DNA from: Edaphochlamys debaryana
Taxonomy: Eukaryota; Chlorophyta; Chlorophyceae; Chlamydomonadales
Reading direction: 5' to 3'
DNA length: 64,000 nucleotides
Assembly (NCBI GenBank): GCA_016858145.1
Contig: JAEHOE010000067.1
Location: 434,001 to 498,000 of the forward strand
The notes below the pieces were generated by a model that made no database searches, was not told the DNA's origin, and worked only from the letters and a program-made list of their open reading frames with translations. Of this stretch, positions 35,291-48,600 are shown one piece after another. Numbering within the stretch: position 1 is the first letter of the stretch; each line of letters begins with the position of its first letter. The position numbers and the translations under genes were made by a program.

Positions 35291-38200
35291 ATGGCGCTCG
35301 GGGACGATAGCACACGAAGCTCAGCATCTTCGCCCAGCTCCCTAAACGGCGAGCTTGCGCCGCGGAGCTGGCCTGGACGCTCCTGGCTCAGAGGCCGTGA
35401 GGGAAAGCGGTACAAGGTGGACGGTAGCGCGTTCGGCGTCTCAGAAAAGCCAATTACCGTTGGCAAGCCCTGGCAGGCGTCGACCCACAGCGGAACTGCC
35501 GGGAGTACAGCCAGTGGAGATATGGAGGAGCAAGTGGAGCAGCACAACGGAGGGCTTTGCCGGGCCTACTCGGCGCCGCTGAGCGTGGCGTTGGGCGAAC
35601 GGGACTCCTTTGCCCCCGTTACGCCTCCTGGACTGCTGCAGCAGCTGTTACAGGGCGGCTTGGAGCTCTCGCCGCTCGCCTCTCCCGGAATCGCAACGCG
35701 TGACGATGCCGGCCTCTCGGCCGATCCCACGGCCCGCGCCCTTCCGCTCGGGGGCGATCGACAGGCACCAGCTGGACCCCGCGATGCACCGAATACTTCG
35801 CGGGGGCTCCTGAGCCAGGCCTTCGCCCGACGCGGGCCGGTTCGACCCCAGTTGAAGTGCGACGAGGATGTCGGGCCCTCGCGAGCAAGGCCCTGGCCTC
35901 GCGCGCAAGAGCCGAGCGACGGCCTGCTCGAGGATCCCGCCCGTTCTAGCAGCTCCGGCAGCGAGGGCCTGCTCACGGTCACCGTCCTGCTTCAGACTTC
36001 GGGAGGTGCTGCGGCAGCGGACGTGGTGGCTCCCGAAACGGTCCCTCTGGTCGGTGTAGGGCGAGCCGCGAGCCCATCCTCATGCCCCGCCGCCGACGGC
36101 CCTGACTCGGTACCGACCCACATCAGCAGTCTGGACCATTCGGCGGCTGCGTCGCCGCTTCGCCTGCAGCCCTACGACCTGGGGCGCAGCCGGCTGTGGC
36201 GTGCGGCGCAGCCCCGGGGGCGGCCACCCCTGCCCCGCATGCGGCGTGTGCCCAGGTGAGGACAGGCCGAACCAGGGAGGACTAAGAAAAGGGAAGGGGC
36301 ACTAGTGCAGACAGCCTTGTTGCTGCTACGTACTACGTGCTGCTGCCTGAGGGTGTCTCAAGTGCTCTTGATCCTTACAGCGTTCGCCATCCTGCGCCCA
36401 GCATGCCCCGCGCTCACCCCTCGCCCGTGCCTCCCCTCCCCTGCCCCATTGCCGTCGCTCCCACAGGTACCTCTCCATTGCTCCCACCGTGTCCTCCGAC
36501 CTCTTCCCGCTCTCCGCCCACGACCCCGCCCCGCCTGCTGCGGCCACCGTCAGCACCAGCGGTGGCGCCAGCGCCAGCCCGCTGCGCAGCACCGGCGGCT
36601 CGCCCTTCGGTTCCCTGCTGCCCATCTGCGCCGGAGCCTGGGGCTGCACCTCCGCCTCCGCCTCCGCCTCCACCAACACCGGCACGGGCACCGGAGGCCA
36701 GGGCTTCAACAGCGCCGCGGACGCCGACGGCTGCGTGTGCTGGGGCGGCTCGGCCTGGACGCAGCGCACCAGCCCCTTTGCGCAGCTCGCGGCGCTGGCG
36801 GAGGGCGGAGCAGAGGGCGACGGCGACGTGGAGGCGGGGGCCCTGGGGGCGGCGCTCGTGCGGCCGTCCAGCCCCGGCCCGGGGCCTCTTGTTGCTGGCG
36901 GCAGCGCCGGCGCGGGAGGATGCGGCTGCGGGGCCGGGGGCGGGAGCGCGGGCGTGCAGCAGCAGCCCTCGGCGCCTGCCATGAGCGATGACGAGCTGGA
37001 CGATTACTACATCCAGGTGGGTGGCATGGGCGCCTTGCGGGAGGGAATTAAGACAGGGCCCGTAGAAAAGCGGGAAAGGGAAGGGGATGCGAAGCGGAGC
37101 GGCTTTCCTCCGTGCGTGCACAGTGCTACTTGTGCCACCTCCTAGCGTAGACGTGCGTACGCCTCAGGCCCACACGCACGCCCTTGCCCTGCTCCTCGAC
37201 CCATCCTCACCAACCGCGTGTGCCCCACCTTCCCACCCCCAGACCTTCTGCGGCGGCGTGGACCCCCTGGAGGCCCTCATGCGCGAGGAGGCGTCCCGGG
37301 AGCTGCCCGGCGGCGCCGCCCTGGATGTGGAGCAGCACGCCTCCCAGGAGCTGGCCGCCTCGCCCGACGCAGTGACCCTCCGCGACCCCCGCCACGACTC
37401 CCGCCCCGCCCACGCCCACAGCCACGGCCACGGCCACGGCCCCGAGCCCCGTGCGCAGCACGCGGCGACGCGTGTGCCAGAGGCCGCGGCGGAGGTGGAG
37501 GCGGTGGCGGTGGTGGAGCCGCCGCCGTACGAGCTCGCCGCGCGGCAGGAGGCTGCCTGGGAGGCTGGCGGCGGCGCGCAGTCGCCCTCACACTCGCCCT
37601 CGCGTCACGGGGCGCCGCGGCCCGAGGTCGACGCGTCTGCAGCGTTCCTGGAGCCGGCGCCCGAGGCCGAGCCTGCGGCGGAGCCGCCGCAGCCGCAGCT
37701 GCCGCAGCAGGAGGAGGAGGAGCTGGAGCTAGAGCTGTTCCCGCCGCCGCCTCCGCAGCCGTCGCCGCGGCCGCACGGTGGCGGCGGCGGCTCGGCCCTT
37801 CTGCGCGCTGACACGGCGGCGCCGTTCTCCCTGCCGCCGGTGCTTGACGGCGCGACGGGCCTTCATGGCTTTGCAGCTGCAGCTCATGATGACGGCATGC
37901 TGTTCGAGCTGGAGCTGGAGCCCGGATCCGTTGCTGTACAGGACGAGCGGATGCCGTACGGCACGTGCCACGGGCGGCAGCCGGAGCAGCCGCAGCCGTG
38001 GCGGCCCCGGGCCGTCGCGAGCCTGCCGCCGCTGCGCCTCGCCTCCCCCGCGGACTGCACCGTCGCGGCCGCCGCCACCGCCGCGGCGGTGGCCGTGATC
38101 GGGCCCGCAACGCCGGACCCCTCCGCCGCCGTCTTGTCCTGCGCCGCCGACGCCGACGCCGCCGCTGCCGTGCCCGATGAGGACTGCATTATGGTTGAGG

Positions 38201-39156
38201 CGTCGCTGGTGGTTGTGCCGGCGGCGCCCTGCCCCGCCGGCAGTGGCCACCCCTCCCCCGTCTCCCCCGCCTGCCCCCACTGCGCCGGCTCCAACGACGC
38301 AATGCACGGCACCCTCTGGCCCCATGCTTCCTGCTCATCCCACGAAGCGTCTGCGCCTATGTCGGGTTCGCCATCGGCGCTGGCGGCGGGGCCGTGCGAG
38401 GGCCCGCAGCCCGCCTCCACCGAGTGCCACGTGCGGCTCCGCGCCGCCTGCTGCTACCACCACGCCATGGTGGAGCTGCACCCCTCCCACAAGCAGCTGC
38501 TGCTGCGCTGCATCGAGGAGCAGATCGGGCCCCTGGCCTCGCCCCGCGCCGCCGCCGCTTCCACCCCTGCTTCCACGCCCGCCGCTGCTGATGTTGATGC
38601 TGGTGCTTACCGGCCGGGCTCTCCCGCACCCGCGCCCGCGCCGGGCGGGCCGCAGCCGGGGTCTGAGCCAGGGGCGCACCACGGCGGATCCCAGGCGGCG
38701 TCAGGCGGGGAGGGCGACGGGTGGGGGCTAGGGCTTGGGCCCGGGCTCGACTTTGGGCTTGGGCTTGGGCTTGGGCTGGGCTCGCCGTCGGCTTCTGCAG
38801 CGGCTGGCGGCGCCGCTGCGGCACCGGTGGTGTCGCCGTCGGCGTGCCCGTCGGCATTTGCGGCGGCGGCGGCGGCGGAGCTGGCGTCTGTGTCGACGGC
38901 GCTGGGCGGCCCGGGACCGGCGCCGCAGGGGCAGCTGGTGGTTTCGCTGGACCGGGTGGAGAGCTGCGCGCACTGCTCCGTGGCGCGGGAGGTGCGGTCC
39001 ATGGTACGGCAGGCCGTGTGGATGAACTGCTTCCGTACCGACAGCCTGGAACTGGGATCCAGCCCCCGCGCGCTGGGATCCAGCCCCTGCGGGTGTGCCG
39101 TGCGCTCGCCCGCTGCGGCAGGGGCTGTCCCGGCGACACGTCAGATGGCGGTATAG
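35291..39156 (+). CDS. Large disordered protein of unknown function with two Cys-containing blocks
   Basis: Three exons (35291-36255, 36467-37016, 37243-39156) join in phase to 1142 aa. The frame is open slightly upstream, but the first ATG is at 35291 (MALGDDSTRSSASSPSSLNG). Most of the protein is Ala/Ser/Pro/Gly-rich and probably disordered. It has a His-Gly run (HAHSHGHGHGHG, near 37410), Glu/Leu and Pro runs near 37710-37770, and a Gly-Leu run near 38730-38790. Two blocks look ordered. One is at about residues 897-935, with Cys and His in CHVRLRAACCYHHAMVELH. The other is at about 1072-1105, with CAHCSVAREVRSMVRQAVW and a later Cys. Both could bind metal, but no known finger was matched. 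There is no signal peptide or membrane segment. Function unknown. Confidence 0.7.
38728..38786 (+). repeat. GGGCTT hexamer repeat (Gly-Leu run)
   Basis: Imperfect GGGCTT repeats encode alternating Gly and Leu within the third exon of the disordered-protein gene. They are in frame, so length changes would add or remove Gly-Leu pairs. Confidence 0.7.
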
Positions 39157-40648
39157 CGCCATGCTCAGAGGAGGGAGTGGGTGGGTTGAGGCTGGAGTCT
39201 GAGGCTGGGGATGGCTGTTGTGGTATGGCAAGGGACGCTGCAGGCGAAACACAGGAGCAGTGAGGAAAGGACGACGGGCGCGCACATGCGCGCGGGGCTG
39301 CATGGCATTAAGAGAAGAGAGTTCAAGACAGGAGACGGGAGGCGCTAGCGGGCAGCATCGCAACAATGCTGGTGTGGTATTCTTTCGCCCGTGGCAAGAA
39401 GACTCATTGATCCGAATAACCCCGATCTGCTGTGGGGGTTTGCGAATACTGTGGCTGAGGTTTTAGCTGGCATGCAAATGGCTTTAGACTGAGGAAGGGC
39501 ATGAAACACGTATGCGTGCTTGGTCGAGCGGGTTGTGGAGTCGTCAGGGGCCGGTGCATTGGGCCGGTGCATTACCCCGCGGCAGTAGCATGGGCAGGAG
39601 TCCGGAGCCATCATCGCAATTGTGTGGGCCTCGCACTTCCTTTGTACGGAGGGAACGGTACCGGTTCTCTCATACTTTTGTTGCGGCACATGCCACATGT
39701 TCGGACTGTACATATCCAGGCAACGAGGAGGGACATAGGCGGGCTAGAGCAGATCGGCTGTCGGCGGGGGATTTCCGCTGTTTGCCGCTGTCGCGGCATG
39801 GTGGATGGGGGCGTAGTTTGCAGGCAGAGTTGCTTGGGTCTGTCGTATCAGATGCTGTGTGGCCGGTGTGACGTTTGGTGACACGGGGGCGAAGCCCTGC
39901 TGGTTGGCTTGGGGCGTGTGCGTGTGGTGTTCGCGCGTTGTGGCAGGCTGAAGGTCTTGCAGGGGAGGTGGAACGGCAGAGACAATGGCTGGAGACAGCC
40001 GGGGACGTGGGGCTCGTGTGGGATCAGTGGACCCCCTTCGTAGGGCGAGGAGAAACCATGAGGGCTTCGAGAGGATACGACCATTGGATCAAATGTAAGC
40101 CGGAGAGATGGCTAATGCTTTGGCATCGTCGCGAGAGTCCCGAATGACACCCCGGGCATGAGCAACAGCAGCAGCTGGAACCGTGCGGTGTGGCAGAGCC
40201 AGCCTTTGCCCTCGGGACCCGGTCACACCCCTGCCCCAGAAGACAAAGCTTGACAAGGATTCTGGGCATGACCGCCTGGACTGCAGCCTGCTGCTTTAAG
40301 GTGAGCGCTGGGGCTGAGGCGCAGAAGCAGAGGGCCGAGCGGCGGCTCGTGGGCGGGGCCGGGAGGGGAAGCGGCATGTGGGAGCCGCAGAGACTTCGCG
40401 TCTAGTCGCGGTGAAAGCGGCCCGTCCAAGGTACCCGCACGCGCTCAGACGCTTGTGGCCAAACTCGAGGCCAGAATGTGAGCATACTTAGCCCCCGCAA
40501 CTCGTCTTGCGAGCACTTGCTGCTTTCCAAGACAGGTGCTGACAGTCCGAGTGCTTGCTCAACCGGACCGATAGGCAGCGCCCAGCTCTTGGTAGAGAAG
40601 GCTGCACGCTGATAGGTATTTGGGGCAGCGAGCGTCGGAAGGCGAGAG
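39157..40648. other. Intergenic region
   Basis: It separates two plus-strand genes. No exon with consistent splice signals was found on either strand. TGTAA occurs near 40094 but is about 940 nt from the upstream stop, so its use is doubtful. Confidence 0.5.
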
Positions 40649-43600
40649 ATGCCGCCTCGAGCTCGCGCAGGCCGTGCGGCCCCTTCCGCGGCTGCCGCTC
40701 GTGTCCGCAGCCCTGAGGAGCGAGCGGCAAGCACGCTCAAGAATATGGGCATGCAGGCGTTGCGGATGGCGAGCGGCAAGGAGGCATGCGCTTGGTCGCC
40801 AACGGAAATTGCAGCGGCCAGCGAGGCACTTGACAGGCTGAAGTCCAGTGCTCTTAGTGAGGTCGGCGACGAGGGCCTCGCGGGCCTGGTCGTGATGTTT
40901 GGGCTGGCGCTGCGGCGTGCTGCCCCCAATTCCCCCGGCATTAGCGATGCTCAGCGGACGGCCTACACCTCCCTCTACAGCAAGCTCTTGACCACGCTCT
41001 CCTATGTGTGCCACGATACCGCGGACCACGTGCTGAGCCCTCGCGCCCCGCTAGAGGTGTGCACCGCCCTGATCAAGACCCACGCGCTCCGCGCCTTCTG
41101 CCCTCTGCTGGCGGCGGCCGCATCCCCTCTGCTGCCCGCCGGCGGTCAAGGACAGCTTCAGCCCCGGCCCTCGAGCCGAGCCGTTCAGGCGCCGAGTCTT
41201 TTGCTGGAGGACGTGCGCTTCACGCTAGGCGTCTTCTGTGACGCCCTGGAGACCCTTAGCCACGACGACAGCTGGCGCCTGGCCAGCGCCCTTCACGAGG
41301 AGCTGGCCGCCAGCGGTCTGCTGGAGCACTGGGCGCTGGCGCTGGCGCTGGCAAGCTGGGAGGAAGGCGAGGACGGTGCGGTCAGAGAGCTGCCCAAATT
41401 TAGCCTTGCCCTCGCTGACCTGCTGGATTATGGAGATGTCAAGCCCTGGGCCCGCGCCCTAGCGTCCGGCTCCTGCCCCTCCCTGGCGTACCTTCTCACC
41501 TCGCACCTGGTGGCCCTCGCTGCGGAGCTGGACGGAGGCCCCACCTACGGCCTGCCCACGGCCCCGGCGGATGGGTCCACGGGGGGTGCCAGCAGCAGCT
41601 CCAGCCCTCCGCCCAAGGCCCGGCTGCCCATACCCCTGCTGGATGCCGAAGGCTACCCGCTGCGGCCCCGGCAGCCCCTCGGTTCGCAGCTAGCGGCCCC
41701 GGCCCTGTCCCTGTGGACTCAAGCCCTTTCCTATGCGGCGTCTACGGCAACGGGCGGCTTAACGTGCGGCCTATCCGTGAACTGGGCTGGCATGGTCCTA
41801 ACGGCCCGGAAGATTACTCTGCAAGCTGCCGCCAACCGCCTGCTCCAGCTGAAGGAGCAGCTCGACCAATGCACTGCCGCTGCGGCGGCGGTTGAGGCAC
41901 CAGGGGCCGTGGCGGGCTCGCCTCAGCACACCGCTCTCATCGCGGCCCAGGCCAGCTGGGCGGATTGCTGTGGGGTGTTCAATGGAGTCTTCATGCGAGG
42001 AAACCTGATGGTCGACTGCTCCGCCGCTTTCCAGCTGGGCATGCGCCTCGCCCGGGCGGCGGCCTACGCCCTCCGGGGCTGCCCGGACCTGCTGCTCTCC
42101 ACCTCCACCGGCAAATGGTCGACGGAGGCTGCCGTTCAGGCGCTGATCGCAGCCCACGAGACGGCTGCATGGACCGACCCAGACTCGCCGCCGCTGCAGC
42201 TGCAGGGCGCGGAGGCGGCGGGGCGGCTGTCTCGGGAGGATGCGGGCGTGCTGGCCTGGCGGGGCCTTCGCTTGGCCCGGGAGGCCCGCGGGCTCGCACG
42301 ACACTCCTGCGACTGGGGCTGTCCCAGCCTCGAGCCTTGGCTGTTGCGCCGGCTGGGTGCCTGGTGGCGGGCCGCCGTGGCGTGGGCGGGGCTGTGGCAG
42401 CGGCAGGAGGACGGTACGGCGGCGCCTATCGTGGGCCTCGATGACGCATGCCGGCTGCTTCACCTCAAGGAGACTACGGCCGGCTCTGCCCTCGGTGGGT
42501 TGCAGCCTAGGGGCCTCAAGACCTTACCTCCGAGCCCAGGCCGGGTCCAGGGGCTCGTTGGGGTTCGGTCGTAGGGTCGGTTCTGCGCCAGATTCTCAAA
42601 ACCTTGTCGGTGGACGTGCGGCTCTGGGTCTTGCTCTGGCGGGGGCGTGCGTGGCGCAGGGCCCCACAGTCAACTGCTTGTGGGTGACCGCTGCTGTCTT
42701 CGCCGCTGTCCCTTACGCAGACTTCAAGCTCATCGACCCCAGATGCGCCGTTCGCCACGGCTACCTGGCCGCCGTGGAGGCCATCGTGCGCCAAAGCACC
42801 GGGCCCAGGTGGGGCCGTGAAGGCCCAGATCTCGGGTGTGGTCAGACCCACATGGAGGGTGCTTCCTGGGTTGGGGCGGAGATGGAGCACGGCTCAATGC
42901 TGCTCCGGTGATGCAGACTTATGCCGTTACTGCTCTTCCCACCGCCGGCAGACACCCTGCCAGTGCTCGCAGGCGTCCCAACCCCCCTCCCTACACCCTC
43001 CCTACACCCTCCCCACCCTGCCCACGCCCTCACCGCCGCCCCTGCAGCCCCGTGCCGGAGGGCCTGCGCTTCTCGGATCGCGTGTGGGCCGACCTGCTCC
43101 TCCGGTCCTCCTCGAGCAAGGTCGCCTCCGTCGCCGGCACCACGGCCAAGCTGCTACTGCGCGCCGCACGGTCGCCAGAGCGCTGCAGCAAGGCGCAGAT
43201 CAGCATCTTGCTGTGGGCCTCGCTCTTTGCAGCCCTCGCATCCACCGGGCCCATCCACCGCATCCTGCCTCCCGAAAACCCCGGCCGCTTGGCCCTCTCC
43301 GCCGCCCACGTCGCCCTGACGGCGCTGCCCGCTGCGGCGGCGCTGGGCCGGGCCCTGGCTCCGGGTGTCCTCCGCCGCCTGGACGGCGGTGGGGCGCTGG
43401 AGCTGGAGGGCGATGGCGGGGCGCTGGGGGATGTGGTGGCTCTGCTCCTGGACTGGCTGCCGCCGCTGCTGGTCGCGGCGGAGGGGCGGCGGGCGGAGGC
43501 GGGGGTCATGGGCGGCGCAGCTATGGTCTCAGCGGCGGTGGCGGCTGCGGATGCCGCGGACTCCGCAGCCTCCTCTGCAGCCTCCTCCGTCGCTGCCGAC

Positions 43601-44239
43601 TCCACGGCTCCCACGGCCTCAGAACGCGAGTGGAGCGCCTTCCTGTGGACCGAGCTGGGCCCGGCCTGGGCCCTGCGTGTGGGCCTTCGCTTGGCAGAAA
43701 CAGCTGAGGCGTGTCACACTCCACTGAAGGACGCCCTTTGGGCCCTGGCCGTCCGGGCCCCTTCCCGGCTTCAGGCGATGGTACCGGCAGCGGGCGCGGA
43801 GGAGGGGCAGGGCGGAGAGGCGGTTGGGGGAGGGCTTGGCGGGCCCAGCCTCGGCGTCCTCCGCAGGGTGCTCGTCCCGGGCGGGGCGCTGAGTGAGCCG
43901 GACCTTCTAGCACTGATCGAGGTGGTCGTGGGCTGTGGAGGTGGGGCCTCCGGGGGGCCTTCAATTGAGCTCAGCAGCTTTGCCAAGTTCATTGCCATCA
44001 CAGTATCGCTTATGCCTCCTCCCAGCGAGGCTCGTCAGTCGCTACCGGTCTGCTCCAACCCCGCCTGCACCAACCTGGCGGGGCCCAGCGAGGCATCCCT
44101 GCGCGTGAAGCGGTGCGGGGGCTGCGAAGCCGCTCGCTACTGCTGCCGCGAGTGCCAGGCGGCGCACTGGGAGGCAGGCCATAAGCGGGAGTGCCGCACG
44201 GCGGCAAAGGAGGCTCAGGCGACGGAGATGGCGGGCTAA
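40649..44239 (+). CDS. MYND-type zinc-finger protein, paralogue A
   Basis: Three exons (40649-42494, 42721-42808, 43048-44239) join in phase to 1041 aa. The start MPPRARAG is shared with paralogue B. The long N-terminal region is Ala/Leu-rich and helical, with conserved blocks such as VGDEGLAGLVV, RRAAPNSPGISDAQR, DCSAAFQLGMRLARAAA and AHVALTALPAAAALGRALAP. The C terminus (about 979-1025) is a MYND finger: CSNPACTN, then RCGGCEAARYCCRECQ, then AAHWEAGHKREC. MYND fingers usually bind proline-rich partner peptides; no SET domain is present, so a methyltransferase is unlikely. There is no signal peptide or membrane segment. Cellular role unknown. Paralogue B is convergent, 1.4 kb away, and both 3' ends share GGCTAAGATGCTGGGATG around the stop. 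Confidence 0.85.
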
Positions 44240-45650
44240 GATGCTGGGATGCGTGGGACTGTGTGGAAAGGCGGAGGGCTGGTCCAACGTAGCGAGGTGT
44301 GGTGATCTGGGCGTGAGGCGGAGGTGAGGTGGGTGCGGTGGACTTGCGTGTGGGGGGGGTGGAGCGGCGTGCTTGCAATTGCTGGCCTGCTTGCGGGAAG
44401 CCATGAGACAGACACGAGCACGATAATTTATATGCAGCAGGGGTTCATCTACAGGCAGGATGCTTGAGGACGGTGTGCCGATATGGTTGCAGCTGTACGC
44501 AGGAGTCTCGCTTGTCTTGCTCACGGGGACAGGACCAGTCGATGGTTGGGCAGGCTGTTCAACAGCCAAGTTGGCTTGGAGGGGCGCACGCGGAGAGGCC
44601 GATGCCCCAAGTTGTCGGGGGCAGGAGGTGGTCGGATGGATATTGGTTGGAACTGTTGCTTTCCATGGGCTGCATGTGCATATGCTTGGGCATTAGGTTG
44701 CAGGAGGCTGCTACTGAGTAGGCGCTAGGCAGGAGTGTGGCAGGCTGCCTGAAATCTGGGCGCGGGGCTGCATGTCCAGGTGCAGGTTCGTGGGCAAGGC
44801 GAGGGTTATGGGCGGGGTTCCGGGCCTGATGATACTTGGGCTGAGGGCACGCGGACCAACTGTCAAGCCCCTATGAATCTCTCCCGTAACGACAAGGCTC
44901 GCCCCAAGTCAGGCCTTCACACGTCTCCAACCATGGGCAGCGCAGGCTAGGACAGTCCTCACTTGCTAGCACTCGCCACATCAGGACTCCACAAAGTGTG
45001 GCTCAGTCCTCCCTGTTTCGGCTGTCTGGACAGCCACCCTCGTTCAGGCCATACATCTGGTCCAGGCAGTGCAGCATCACTCATGCGTTCAGGCTGTCCG
45101 CGGGACCGCAGCCCGACTTCGCCCTCGTTCAGGCTTCTAGCTCACATCTGACACTGCCGGTCTCAAACACACAGCGAGCGCCCTCGTACAGCCTCGATTC
45201 CCTCTCTAAACCACACAGACACTATCCACCGCGCTCAGCGATTACGACACACTCTCTCGGTCTCTCTTCATCAACCATTACTTGATCACAACGCGTCGAG
45301 CGTCCATAGTGTCATTATAGGCCAAAAGGTTTGGGGGATGAGGGCATGTAAGACGATGCCGGCTCGACTGCATGCACAAAGCAAGAGCCCCTAATGAATG
45401 GCATCGTCACCAGCGTGCCTTGCAAACCTGTGCTCGTCCGAGAGCACCGCCCTTGTGCAGGGCTTGTCTCTCATGCTGCCAGCCCACTCCAGAGGGACTC
45501 CCGCCAAAAGAGACCCCCTCGGCCTTTTGCTCCAGTAATCGGTCCATTCTCGCCTGTCGCCACTGCAGCATGCAGGTACCCGCTGAACAACACCCCCAAG
45601 CCGCATGCTAGCGTACCAGGCTCCGTGCACCGAGCCGCCATCCCAGCATC
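44240..45650. other. Intergenic region between convergent MYND paralogues
   Basis: It contains the 3' UTRs of paralogues A (plus) and B (minus). Homology of the two 3' ends extends only about 15 bases past the stops. TGTAA on the plus strand near 45347 is a possible distal poly(A) signal for A. No additional gene is supported. Confidence 0.5.
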
Positions 45651-48600
45651 TTAGCCCGCAATCACCGCCGCCTGAGCCTCCTTTGCCGCCGTGCGGCACT
45701 CCCGCTTATGGCCGGCCTCCCAGTGCGCCGCCTGGCACTCGCGGCAGCAGTAGCGAGCGGCTTCGCAGCCCCCGCACCGCTTCACGCGCAGGGATGCCTC
45801 GCTGGGCCCCGCCAGGTTGGGGCAGGCGGGGTTGGAGCAGCCCGGCAGAGACCGCCGGGCGTGGCTGGGGGGAGGCATGAGCGATACTGATGCTAGCGTA
45901 GATAGCGCCTTTGGGCTGAGCTCACTCAACGGCCCCTCGGAGGCCCCACCTCCACAGCCCACGACAGCCTCGATCAGTGCCAGGAGGGCCGGCTCGCTCA
46001 GCGCCCCGCCCGGGCCGAGCACCCTGCGGAGGGCGCTGAGGCTGGGGCCGCGAAGCCCTCCGCCGGCCGTCTCCCCGCCCTGCGCCTCCTCCGTTCCCGC
46101 TGCCGCCACCATCGCCTGAAGCCGGGAAGGGGCCCGGACGGCCAGGGCCCAAAGGACGTCTTTCAGTGGAGTGTGACACGCCTCAGCCGTCTCCGCCAGT
46201 CGCAGACCCACACGCAGGGCCCAAGCCGGGTCCAACTCGGTCCACAGGAAGGCGCTCCACTCGCGTTCCGAGGCCGTGGGAGCCGTGGAGTCGGCAGCGA
46301 CGGAGGAGGCTGCAGAGGAGGCTGCGGAGTCCGCGGCATCCACCGCCGCTGAGACCACAGCTGCGCCGCCCACGGCCCCCGCCCCCGCCCACCGCCCCTC
46401 CGCTGCGACCAGCAGCGGCAGCAGCCAGTCCAGGAGCAGAGCCACCACATCCCCCAGCGCCCCGCCATCGCCCTCCAGCTCCAGCGCCCCGCCGCCGTCC
46501 AGGCGGCGGAGGACACCCGGAGCCAGGGCCCGGCCCAGCGCCGCCGCAGCGGGCAGCGCCGTCAGGGCGACGTGGGCGGCGGCGAGGGGCCAGCCAGCCT
46601 CAGCCTCAGCCGCTTCACCACAAGGCGAAGGCGCTTCGCCATCCGAGGGAAACCACAAAGCTGGGTGGTGGTAGGAGGCAACCTGGGTGCTGAGGACCAG
46701 GCGCCAGACCTCCGCTGTCACTTCCGTACACCTGATGCGGTCAGCCGTACTCCCGCCTCCCGGTGTGCCGGAAGCGGTGGGCGCGCCCAGCGCTTGGGCG
46801 AGCCGGAGCCGCTTGGCTAGTGTGGTCGCAAAGGACGCGACGTGGGGCGGCTGGGTGCCACGCAGCAGCGCAGCGCAGGCCGCAGGGGGTCCGCGCGGGG
46901 CGTTCCTGAGATCTCTGCAGTTGGAGGCGGGGGCAACATGCGGGAGGTGAGTTCGATGGGAGCGCGCAGGCGCAATCCAAGCACGCCGATGCACGGGCAT
47001 CTGAAAGCTGGCCACGTGGCCGACGGCCAGTCGTGCTGGCACCAGGGCGAGAGCAGCGGCAACAGCCGGTGACGGCAGGCGGATCAGACAGTTGCGAGCG
47101 CGACAAAACCCCTTGTCATGTCGCTGTTTCTGGACAGTCCGGACGCTGTCTGGACGCTGTCCCTGTCACTGGGGCGGCATTCGCACCAATGGGGGGGAGG
47201 ACGCTCACCTGGGCCCGTTGGGGTGGCGCAAGAGGGCCTCAATGGTCGGCAGGTACGCTCCCGCGCCGGGAAGAAACGCCGCCCTGGCGTCAGTGGGCAC
47301 TTGGTCGGCGGGCGGCGCACCTGAGGGGCACCAGGTTGCATGGCACACGAGCAGCACGAAACATATGGACTTGAGTCCATGCTAGACGTCATGCGATCGG
47401 CCATACGTGCAAAAGGTCGCTACTTAGCCGAGCAACGCTCAACGACGCACAGCTAGCTCACGTAACCGGGCCTTGCACCGCTAGCCAACTTGCATAGCCT
47501 GCACCTTACCGGGCGGCAACGCCGACACGTAGCTCCGAATGTCCAGAATCCGGCAGGCGCAAATCAGGCCAATGACCGGACACGCCGCTGCTTTGCCCGC
47601 CTCCCGGTGCCACAGCCCTGCCCACGCCACGGCGGCCCGCCACCACGAGCGCAGCCGTGGCTCGAGCCAGGGAGCGATGCCCCGGCAGCCGCCGTCGCAA
47701 GAGTTCCTGGCAATACCAAGAGCCAACCGCGCGAGGTCAAGGCCCCGCCAGGCCAGCACGCCCGCATCCTCCCGAGACAGCCGCCCCGCCGCCTCCGCGC
47801 CCTGCAGCTGCAGCGGCGGCGAGCTGTCATCGGTCCACGCAGCCGTGTCGTGGGCTGCGATCAGAGCCTGAACGGCAGCCTCCGTCGACCATTTGCCTGT
47901 GGAGGTGGAGAGCAGCAGGTCCGGGCAGCCCCGGAGGGCGAAGGCCGCAGCCCGGGCGAGGCGCATGCCCAGCTGGAAAGCGGCGGAGCAGTCCAGCAGA
48001 GGCTCTCGCCGCCGCAGCGCTGCGAGCATGCCGGCGCATCCCTCCGCCGCCCGTTCGGCTTCCTGCGCCTGATCCAAAGCAGCCTGCTCTCTAGCCGCCG
48101 CTGCCGCGGCAGCCGTGCCAGCCTCCGCGGTCGCCTGAGGCGCAGAAGCGACGGGCTCTGCTGCCTTCTGGAACTCTGGCCCATGTTGCCGCAGCCGTTT
48201 AGCAAACACGGTTCGGACGAACCGCTGGTAGTTGGTTGGTACGACGTCCTCAGAGCCATGTACGGCCGGATACGTCATGAAGCTCCCGCTCAACGTAGAC
48301 GACAAATGCGAGAGGACTGTGGACCACAGACCCAGGGCTGGGGCGGCAAAGTATAAACCCAAGGGCTGCCGGGGCCGCAGCACATAGCCTTGCGAGTCCA
48401 GCAGGGGTATGGGCGGCCGGGCCTTGGGCGGAGGAGAAGAGCTGCTGCTGGCACCCGCCGCGGACCCATCCGCCGGGGCCGTGGGCAGGCCGTAGGTGGG
48501 GCCTCCGTCCAGCTCCGCAGCGAGGGCCACCAGGTGCGAGGAGAGAAGGTACGCCAGGGAGGGGCAGGAGCCGGACACAAGCGTGCGGGCCCACAGGTCC

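Noticed and set aside
34716..35345. Plus-strand ORF of 209 codons before the disordered-protein gene
   Set aside because: It overlaps the real start in another frame, and no protein-like pattern or conserved motif was seen.
36326..38110. Long antisense open frames opposite the disordered-protein gene
   Set aside because: GC-rich codons leave all frames open. Only the plus-strand frame has consistent splice junctions and a phase-matched chain of exons.
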